From Clusia tigrina (Eukaryota; Arthropoda; Insecta; Diptera; Clusiidae): a DNA stretch of 64,000 nt. Under the pieces are notes generated by a model. That model ran no database searches. It saw nothing but the letters and a program-made list of their open reading frames with translations, and was not told where the DNA came from. The DNA lies in NCBI GenBank assembly GCA_920105625.2, contig OV050030.1:246667889-246731888 (forward strand), in the 5' to 3' direction. Made by a program: the position numbers and the translations under genes. This document shows, in pieces, positions 50,501-61,461 of the stretch (position 1 is its first letter; each line of letters begins with the position of its first letter).

Positions 50501-50699
50501 AAATCCTTAAAATTTGGTAACAATATAGTACTCGAGCCTCTTGTCAATTTAAGCTATCGCTCAAAGCTATGCTACCTTTGAGTCCCAAATCAAACACTGA
50601 TAAAACTTCAAATGGCCCTAACTTCTATACGGTACGTCCTACACTTACCTAAGTTTGCAACATACAAATGCTTGTAACTTTTTACTGGAGCGTCATAAA

Positions 50700-53238
50700 A
50701 CCTTGAAATTTTGTAACAATAAAGTACTCGAGCCTCTTGTCAATTTAAGCTATCCCTCAAAGCTATGCTACCCTTGAGTCCCAAATCAAACACTGATAAA
50801 ACTTCAAACGGCCCTAACTTCTATACGGTACGTCCTACACCTATCAAAGTTTGCAACATACTAATGCTTGTAACTTTTTACTGGAGCGTCATAAAACCTT
50901 GAAATTTTGTAACAATAAAGTACTCGAGCCTCTTGTCAATTCAAGCTATCGCTCAAAGCAATGTTACCCTTGAGTCAGAATCAAACACTGATAAAACTTC
51001 AAATGGCCCTCACTCCTATACGGTACGTCCTAAACCTATCAAAGTTTGCAACATACAAATGCTTGTAACTTTTTACTGGAGCGTCATAAAACCTTGAAAT
51101 TTTGTAACAATAAAGTACTCGAGCCTCTTGTCAATTCAAGCTATCGCTCAAAGCTATGTTACCCTTGAGTCAGAATCAAACACTTATAAAACTTCAAATG
51201 GCCCTCACTCCTATACGGTACGTCCTACAGCTATCAAAGTTTGCAATATACAAATGCTTGTAACTCTTTACTGAAGCGTCATAAAACCTTGAAATTTTGT
51301 AACAATAAAGTACTCGAGCCTCTTGTCAAGTTAAGCTATCGCTCAAAGCTATGTTACCCTTGATTCCCAAATCAAACACTGATAAAACTTCAAATGGCCC
51401 TAACTTCTATACGGTACGACCTACACCTATCAATGTTTGCAACATACAAATGCTTGTAACTTTTTACTGGAGCGTCATAAAACAATGAAATTTTGTAACA
51501 ATAAAGTACTCGAGCCTCTTGTCAATTTAAGCTATCGCTCAAAGCTATGCTACCCTTGGGTCTCAAATCAAACACTGATAAAACTTCATATGGCCATAAC
51601 TTCTATACGGTACGTCCTACACCTATCAAAGTTTGCAACATACAAATGCTTGTAACTTTTTACTAGAGCGTCATAAATCCTTAAAATTTGGTAACAATAT
51701 AGTACTCGAGCCTCTTGTCAATTTAAGCTATCGCTCAAAGCTATGCTACCTTTGAGTCCCAAATCAAACACTGATAAAACTTCAAATGGCCCTAACTTCT
51801 ATACGGTACGTCCTACACTTATCTAAGTTTGCAACATACAAATGCTTGTAAAATTTTACGGGAGCGTCATAAAACCTTGAAATTTTGTAACAATAAAGTA
51901 CTCGAGCGTCTTGTCAATTCAAGCTATCGCTCCAAGCTATGTTACCCTTGAGTCAGAATCAAACACTGGTAAAACTTCAAATGGCCCTCACTCCTATACG
52001 GTACGTCCTACACCTATCAAAGTTTGCAACATACAAATGCTTGTAACTTTTTACTGGAGCGTCATAAAACAATGAAATTTTGTAACAATAAAGTACTCGA
52101 GCCTCTTGTCAATTTAAGCTATCGCTCAAAGCTATGCTACCCTTGGGTCTCAAATCAAACACGGATAAAACTTCATATGGCCATAACTTCTATACGGTAC
52201 GTCCTACACCTATCAAAGTTTGCAACATACAAATGCTTGTAACTTTTTACTAGAGCGTCATAAATCCTTGAAATTTGGTAACAATATAGTACTCGAGCCT
52301 CTTGTCAATTTAAGCTATCGCTCAAAGCTATGCTACCTTTGAGTCCCAAATCAAACACTGATAAAACTTCACATTGCCCTAACTTCTATACGGTACGTCC
52401 TACACTTAACTAAGTTTGCAACATACAAATGCTTGTAACTTTTTACTGGAGCGTCATAAAACCCTGAAATTTTGTAACAATAAAGTACTCGAGCCTCTTG
52501 TCAATTTAAGCTATCGATCAAAGCTATGCTACCCTTGAGTCCCAAGTCAAACACTGATAAAACTTCAAATGGCCCTAACTTCTATACGGTACGTCCTACA
52601 CCTATCAAAGTTTGCAACATACAAATGCTTGTAAAATTTTACTGGAGCGTCATAAAACCTTGAAATTTTGTAACAATAAAGTACTCGAGCCTCTTGTCAA
52701 TTTAAGCTATCCCTCAAAGCTATGCTACCCTTGAGTCCCAAATCAAACACTGATAAAACTTCAAACGGCCCTAACTTCTATACGGTACGTCCTACACCCA
52801 TCAAAGTTTGCAACATACTAATGCTTGTAACTTTTTACTGGAGCGTCATAAAACCTTGAAATTTTGTAACAATAAAGTACTCGAGCCTCTTGTCAATTCA
52901 AGCTATCGCTCAAAGCAATGTTACCCTTGAGTCAGAATCAAACACTGATAAAACTTCAAATGGCCCTCACTCCTATACGGTACGTCCTAAACCTATCAAA
53001 GTTTGCAACATACAAAAGCTAGAAAAATTATACTGGAGCGTCATAAAACCTTGAAATTTTGTAACAATAAAGTACTCGAGCCTCTTGTCAATTTAAGCTA
53101 TCCCTCAAAGCTATGCTACCCTTGAGTCCCAAATCAAACACTGATAAAACTTCAAACGGCCCTAACTTCTATACGGTATGTCCTACACCTATCAAAGTTT
53201 GCAACATACAAATGCTTGTAACTTTTTACTGGAGCGTC
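50700..53238. repeat. Satellite block duplicated at 61.46-64.0 kb
   Basis: Private variants CTCGAGCGTCTTG, CACATTGCCCTAAC, AAACCCTGAAATTTT, CCCAAGTCAAACAC, CTACACCCATC and ACATACAAAAGCT recur 10,762 bp further right, 55 monomers away. A few differences exist (CACTTAACTAAG against CACTTACCTAAG; GCTAGAAAAATTATAC against GCTTGTAAAATTATAC), so it is not a simple copy of the same reads. Confidence 0.85.
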
Positions 53239-55559
53239 ATAAAACCTTGAAATTTTGTAACAATAAAGTACTCGAGCCTCTTGTCAAGTTAAGCTATCGC
53301 TCAAAGCTGTGTTACCCTTGATTCCCAAATCAAATACTTATAAAACTTCAAATGGCCCTCACTCCTATACGGTACGTCCTACACCTATCAAAGTTTGCAA
53401 CATACAAATGCTTGTAACTTTTTACTGGAGCGTCATAAAACAATGAAATTTTGTAACAATAAAGTACTCGAGCCTCTTGTCAATTTAAGCTATCGCTCAA
53501 AGCTATGCTACCCTTGGGTCTCAAATCAAACACGGATAAAACTTCATATGGCCATAACTTCTATACGGTACGTCCTACACCTATCAAAGTTTGCAACATA
53601 CAAATGCTTGTAACTTTTTACTGGAGCGTCATAAAACCTTGAAATTTTGTAACAATAAATTTCTCGATCCTCTTGTCAATTCAAGCTATCGCTCAAAGCT
53701 ATGTTACCCTTGAGTCAGAATCAAACACTTATAAAACTTCAAATGGCCCTCACTCCTATACGGTACGTCCTACAGCTATCAAAGTTTGCAATATACAAAT
53801 GCTTGTAACTCTTTACTGAAGCGTCATAAAACCTTGAAATTTTGTAACAATAAAGTACTCGAGCCTCTTGTCAAGTTAAGCTATCGCTCAAAGCTATGTT
53901 ACCCTTGATTCCCAAATCAAACACTGATAAAACTTCAAATGGACCTAACTTCTATGCGGTACGACCTACACCTATCAATGTTTGCAACATACAAATGCTT
54001 GTAACTTTTTACTGGAGCGTCATAAAACAATGAAATTTTGTAACAATAAAGTACTCGAGCCTCTTGTCAATTTAAGCTATCGCTCAAAGCTATGCTACCC
54101 TTGGGTCTCAAATCAAACACTGATAAAACTTCATATGGCCATAACTTCTATACGGTACGTCCTACACCTATCAAAGTTTGCAACATACAAATGCTTGTAA
54201 CTTTTTACTAGAGCGTCATAAATCCTTAAAATTTGGTAACAATATAGTACTCGAGCCTCTTGTCAATTTAAGCTATCGCTCAAAGCTATGCTACCTTTGA
54301 GTCCCAAATCAAACACTGATAAAACTTCAAATGGCCCTAACTTCTATACGGTACGTCCTACACTTATCTAAGTTTGCAACATACAAATGCTTGTAAAATT
54401 TTACGGGAGCGTCATAAAACCTTGAAATTTTGTAACAATAAAGTACTCGAGCCTCTTGTCAATTCAAGCTATCGCTCCAAGCTATGTTACCCTTGAGTCA
54501 GAATCAAACACTGGTAAAACTTCAAATGGCCCTCACTCCTATACGGTACGTCCTACACCTATCAAAGTTTGCAACATACAAATGCTTGTAACTTTTTACT
54601 GGAGCGTCATAAAACAATGAAATTTTGTAACAATAAAGTACTCGAGCCTCTTGTCAAATTAAGCTATCGCTCAAAGCTATGCTACCCTTGGGTCTCAAAT
54701 CAAACACGGATAAAACTTCATATGGCCATAACTTCTATACGGTACGTCCTACACCTATAAAAGTTTGCAACATACAAATGCTTGTAACTTTTTACTAGAG
54801 CGTCATAAATCCTTGAAATTTGGTAACAATATAGTACTCGAGCCTCTTGTCAATTTAAGCTATCGCTCAAAGCTATGCTACCTTTGAGTCCCAAATCAAA
54901 CACTGATAAAACTTCAAATGGCCCTAACTTCTATACGGTACGTCCTACACTTACCTAAGTTTGCAACATACAAATGCTTGTAACTTTTTACTGGAGCGTC
55001 ATAAAACCTTGAAATTTTGTAACAATAAAGTACTCGAGCCTCTTGTCAATTTAAGCTATCGATCAAAGCTATGCTACCCTTGAGTCCCAAATCAAACACT
55101 GATAAAACTTCAAATGGCCCTAACTTCTATACGGTACGTCCTACACCTATCAAAGTTTGCAACATACAAATGCTTGTAAAATTTTACTGGAGCGTCATAA
55201 AACCTTGAAATTTTGTAACAATAAAGTACTCGAGCCTCTTGTCAATTTAAGCTATCCCTCAAAGCTATGCTACCCTTGAGTCCCAAATCAAACACTGATA
55301 AAACTTCAAACGGCCCTAACTTCTATACGGTACGTCCTACACCTATCAAAGTTTGCAACATACTAATGCTTGTAACTTTTTACTGGAGAGTCATAGAACC
55401 TTGAAATTTTGTAACAATAAAGTACTCGAGCCTCTTGTCAATTCAAGCTATCGCTCAAAGCAATGTTACCCTTGAGTCAGAATCAAACACTGATAAAACT
55501 TCAAATGGCCCTCACTCCTATACGGTACGTCCTAAACCTATCAAAGTTTGCAACATACA

Positions 55560-58500
55560 AATGCTTGTAACTTTTTACTGGAGCGTCATAAAACCTTGAA
55601 ATTTTGTAACAATAAAGTACTCGAGCCTCTTGTCAATTCAAGCTATCGCTCAAAGCTATGTTACCCTTGAGTCAGAATCAAACACTTATAAAACTTCAAA
55701 TGGCCCTCACTCCTATACGGTACGTCCTACAGCTATCAAAGTTTGCAATATACAAATGCTTGTAACTCTTTACTGAAGCGTCATAAAACCTTGAAATTTT
55801 GTAACAATAAAGTACTCGAGCCTCTTGTCAAGTTAAGCTATCGCTCAAAGCTATGTTACCCTTGAGTCCCAAATCAAACACTGATAAAACTTCAAATGGC
55901 CCTAACTTCTATACGGTACGACCTACACCTATCAATGTTTGCAACATACAAATGCTTGTAACTTTTTACTGGAGCGTCATAAAACCTTGAAATTTTGTAA
56001 CAATAAAGTACTCGAGCCTCTTGTCAATTCAAGCTATCGCTCAAAGCTATGTTACCCTTGAGTCAGAATCAAACACTTATAAAACTTCAAATGGCCATAA
56101 CTTCTATACGGTACGTCCTACACCTATCAAAGTTTGCAACATACAAATGCTTGTAACTTTTTACTAGAGCGTCATAAATCCTTAAAATTTGGTAACAATA
56201 TAGTACTCGAGCCTCTTGTCAATTTAAGCTATCGCTCAAAGCTATGCTACCTTTGAGTCCCAAATCAAACACTGATAAAACTTCAAATGGCCCTAACTTC
56301 TATACGGTACGTCCTACACTTATCTAAGTTTGCAACATACAAATGCTTGTAAAATTTTACGGGAGCGTCATAAAACCTTGAAATTTTGTAACAATAAAGT
56401 ACTCGAGCCTCTTGTCAATTCAAGCTATCGCTCCAAGCTATGTTACCCTTGAGTCAGAATCAAACACTGGTAAAACTTCAAATGGCCCTCACTCCTATAC
56501 GGTACGTCCTACACCTATCAAAGTTTGCAACATACAAATGCTTGTAACTTTTTACTGGAGCGTCATAAAACAATGAAATTTTGTAACAATAAAGTACTCG
56601 AGCCTCTTGTCAAATTAAGCTATCGCTCAAAGCTATGCTACCCTTGGGTCTCAAATCAAACACGGATAAAACTTCATATGGCCATAACTTCTATACGGTA
56701 CGTCCTAGACCTATAAAAGTTTGCAACATACAAATGCTTGTAACTTTTTACTAGAGCGTCATAAATCCTTGAAATTTGGTAACAATATAGTACTCGAGCC
56801 TCTTGTCAATTTAAGCTATCGCTCAAAGCTATGCTACCTTTGAGTCCCAAATCAAACACTGATAAAACTTCAAATGGCCCTAACTTCTATACGGTACGTC
56901 CTACACTTACCTAAGTTTGCAACATACAAATGCTTGTAACTTTTTACTGGAGCGTCATAAAACCTTGAAATTGTGTAACAATAAAGTACTCGAGCCTCTT
57001 GTCAATTTAAGCTATCGATCAAGGCTATGCTACCCTTGAGTCCCAAATCAAACACTGATAAAACTTCAAATGGCCCTAACTTCTATACGGTACGTCCTAC
57101 ACCTATCAAAGTTTGCAACATACAAATGCTTGTAAAATTTTACTGGAGCGTCATAAAACCTTGAAATTTTGTAACAATAAAGTACTCGAGCCTCTTGTCA
57201 ATTTAAGCTATCCCTCAAAGCTATGCTACCCTTGAGTCCCAAATCAAACACTGATAAAACTTCAAACGGCCCTAACTTCTATACGGTACGTCCTACACCT
57301 ATCAAAGTTTGCAACATACTAATGCTTGTAACTTTTTACTGGAGCGTCATAAAACCTTGAAATTTTGTAACAATAAAGTACTCGAGCCTCTTGTCAATTT
57401 AAGCTATTGCTCAAAGCTATGTTACCCTTGAGTCAGAATCAAACACTGATAAAACTTCAAATGGCCCTCACTCCTATACGGTACGTCCTACAGCTATCAA
57501 AGTTTGCAATATACAAATGCTTGTAACTCTTTACTGAAGCGTCATAAAACCTTGAAATTTTGTAACAATAAAGTACTCGAGCCTCTTGTCAAGTTAAGCT
57601 ATCGCTCAAAGCTATGCTACCTTTGAGTCCCAAATCAAACACTGATAAAACTTCAAATGGCCCTAACTTCTATACGGTACGTCCTACACTTATCTAAGTT
57701 TGCAACATACAAATGCTTGTAAAATTTTACTGGAGCGTCATAAAACCTTGAAATTTTGTAACAATAAAGTACTCGAGCCTCTTGTCAATTTAAGCTATCC
57801 CTCAAAGCTATGCTACTCTTGAGTCCCAAATCAAACACTGATAAAACTTCAAACGGCCCTAACTTCAATACGGTATGTCCTACACCTATCAAAGTTTGCA
57901 ACATACAAATGCTTGTAACTTTTTACTGGAGCGTCATAAAACCTTGAAATTTTGTAACAATAAAGTACTCGATCCTCTTGTCAATTCAAGCTATCGCTCA
58001 AAGCTATGTTACCCTTGAGTCAGAATCAAACACTTATAAAACTTCAAATGGCCCTCACTCCTATACGGTACGTCCTACAGCTATCAAAGTTTGCAACATA
58101 CAAATGCTTGTAACTTTTTACTGGAGCGTCATAAAACCTTGAAATTTTGTAACAATAAAGTACTCGAGCCTCTTGTCAATTCAAGCTATCGCTCAAAGCT
58201 ATGTTACCCTTGAGTCAGAATCAAACACTTATAAAACTTCAAATGGCCCTCACTCCTATACGGTACGTCCTACAGCTATCAAAGTTTGCAATATACAAAT
58301 GCTTGTAACTCTTTACTGAAGCGTCATAAAACCTTGAAATTTTGTAACAATAAAGTACTCGAGCCTCTTGTCAAGTTAAGCTAGCGCTCAAAGCTATGTT
58401 ACCCTTGAGTCCCAAATCAAACACTGATAAAACTTCAAATGGCCCTAACTTCTATACGGTACGACCTACACCTATCAATGTTTGCAACATACAAATGCTT

Positions 58501-60646
58501 GTAACTTTTTACTGGAGCGTCATAAAACCTTGAAATTTTGTAACAATAAAGTACTCGAGCCTCTTGTCAATTCAAGCTATCGCTCAAAGCTATGTTACCC
58601 TTGAGTCAGAATCAAACACTTATAAAACTTCAAATGGCCATAACTTCTATACGGTACGTCCTACACCTATCAAAGTTTGCAACATACAAATGCTTGTAAC
58701 TTTTTACTAGAGCGTCATAAATCCTTAAAATTTGGTAACAATATAGTACTCGAGCCTCTTGTCAATTTAAGCTATCGCTCAAAGCTATGCTACCTTTGAG
58801 TCCCAAATCAAACACTGATAAAACTTCAAATGGCCCTAACTTCTATACGGTACGTCCTACACTTATCTAAGTTTGCAACATACAAATGCTTGTAAAATTT
58901 TACGGGAGCGTCACAAAACCTTGAAATTTTGTAACAATAAAGTACTCGAGCCTCTTGTCAATTCAAGCTATCGCTCCAAGCTATGTTACCCTTGAGTCAG
59001 AATCAAACACTGGTAAAACTTCAAATGGCCCTCACTCCTATACGGTACGTCCTACACCTATCAAAGTTTGCAACATACAAATGCTTGTAACTTTTTACTG
59101 GAGCGTCATAAAACAATGAAATTTTGTAACAATAAAGTACTCGAGCCTCTTGTCAAATTAAGCTATCGCTCAAAGCTATGCTACCCTTGGGTCTCAAATC
59201 AAACACGGATAAAACTTCATATGGCCATAACTTCTATACGGTACGTCCTACACCTATAAAAGTTTGCAACATACAAATGCTTGTAACTTTTTACTAGAGC
59301 GTCATAAATCCTTGAAATTTGGTAACAATATAGTACTCGAGCCTCTTGTCAATTTAAGCTATCGCTCAAAGCTATGCTACCTTTGAGTCCCAAATCAAAC
59401 ACTGATAAAACTTCAAATGGCCCTAACTTCTATACGGTACGTCCTACACTTACCTAAGTTTGCAACATACAAATGCTTGTAACTTTTTACTGGAGCGTCA
59501 TAAAACCTTGAAATTGTGTAACAATAAAGTACTCGAGCCTCTTGTCAATTTAAGCTATCGATCAAGGCTATGCTACCCTTGAGTCCCAAATCAAACACTG
59601 ATAAAACTTCAAATGGCCCTAACTTCTATACGGTACGTCCTACACCTATCAAAGTTTGCAACATACAAATGCTTGTAAAATTTTACTGGAGCGTCATAAA
59701 ACCTTGAAATTTTGTAACAATAAAGTACTCGAGCCTCTTGTCAATTTAAGCTATCCCTCAAAGCTATGCTACCCTTGAGTCCCAAATCAAACACTGATAA
59801 AACTTCAAACGGCCCTAACTTCTATACGGTACGTCCTACACCTATCAAAGTTTGCAACATACTAATGCTTGTAACTTTTTACTGGAGCGTCATAAAACCT
59901 TGAAATTTTGTAACAATAAAGTACTCGAGCCTCTTGTCAATTTAAGCTATTGCTCAAAGCTATGTTACCCTTGAGTCAGAATCAACACTGATAAAACTTC
60001 AAATGGCCCTCACTCCTATACGGTACGTCCTACAGCTATCAAAGTTTGCAATATACAAATGCTTGTAACTCTTTACTGAAGCGTCATAAAACTTTGAAAT
60101 TTTGTAACAATAAAGTACTCGAGCCTCTTGTCAAGTTAAGCTATCGCTCAAAGCTATGCTACCTTTGAGTCCCAAATCAAACACTGATAAAACTTCAAAT
60201 GGCCCTAACTTCTATACGGTACGTCCTACACTTATCTAAGTTTGCAACATACAAATGCTTGTAAAATTTTACTGGAGCGTCATAAAACCTTGAAATTTTG
60301 TAACAATAAAGTACTCGAGCCTCTTGTCAATTTAAGCTATCCCTCAAAGCTATGCTACTCTTGAGTCCCAAATCAAACACTGATAAAACTTCAAACGGCC
60401 CTAACTTCAATACGGTATGTCCTACACCTATCAAAGTTTGCAACATACAAATGCTTGTAACTTTTTACTGGAGCGTCATAAAACCTTGAAATTTTGTAAC
60501 AATAAAGTACTCGATCCTCTTGTCAATTCAAGCTATCGCTCAAAGCTATGTTACCCTTGAGTCAGAATCAAACACTTATAAAACTTCAAATGGCCCTCAC
60601 TCCTATACGGTACGTCCTACAGCTATCAAAGTTTGCAATATACAAA
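55560..60646. repeat. Tandem pair of 13-monomer (2,543 bp) higher-order units
   Basis: About 55,560-58,102 and 58,103-60,646 align end to end. Shared markers at a 2,543-bp offset include CAATATACAAATGCTTGTAA with CTCTTTACTGAAGCG, ACTTATAAAACTTCAAATGG followed by CCATAAC, GAAATTGTGTAACAAT, GATCAAGGCTATGC, AAGCTATTGCTCAAAGC and CTCGATCCTCTTG. The second copy has lost one base (GAATCAACACTG near 59,980). Confidence 0.85.
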
Positions 60647-61461
60647 TGCTTGTAACTTTTTACTGAAGCGTCATAAAACCTTGAAATTTTGTAACAATAA
60701 AGTACTCGAGCCTCTTGTCAAGTTAAGCTATCGCTCAAAGCTATGTTACCCTTGATTCCCAAATCAAACACTGATAAAACTTCAAATGGACCTAACTTCT
60801 ATGCGGTACGACCTACACCTATCAATGTTTGCAACATACAAATGCTTGTAACTTTTTACTGGAGCGTCATAAAACAATGAAATTTTGTAACAATAAAGTA
60901 CTCGAGCCTCTTGTCAATTTAAGCTATCGCTCAAAGCTATGCTACCCTTGGGTCTCAAATCAAACACTGATAAAACTTCATATGGCCATAACTTCTATAC
61001 GGTACGTCCTACACCTATCAAAGTTTGCAACATACAAATGCTTGTAACTTTTTACTAGAGCGTCATAAATCCTTAAAATTTGGTAACAATATAGTACTCG
61101 AGCCTCTTGTCAATTTAAGCTATCGCTCAAAGCTATGCTACCTTTGAGTCCCAAATCAAACACTGATAAAACTTCAAATGGCCCTAACTTCTATACGGTA
61201 CGTCCTACACTTACCTAAGTTTGCAACATACAAATGCTTGTAACTTTTTACTGGAGCGTCATAAAACCTTGAAATTTTGTAACAATAAAGTACTCGAGCC
61301 TCTTGTCAATTTAAGCTATCGATCAAAGCTATGCTACCCTTGAGTCCCAAATCAAACACTGATAAAACTTCAAATGGCCCTAACTTCTATACGGTACGTC
61401 CTACACCTATCAAAGTTTGCAACATACAAATGCTTGTAAAATTTTACTGGAGCGTCATAAA

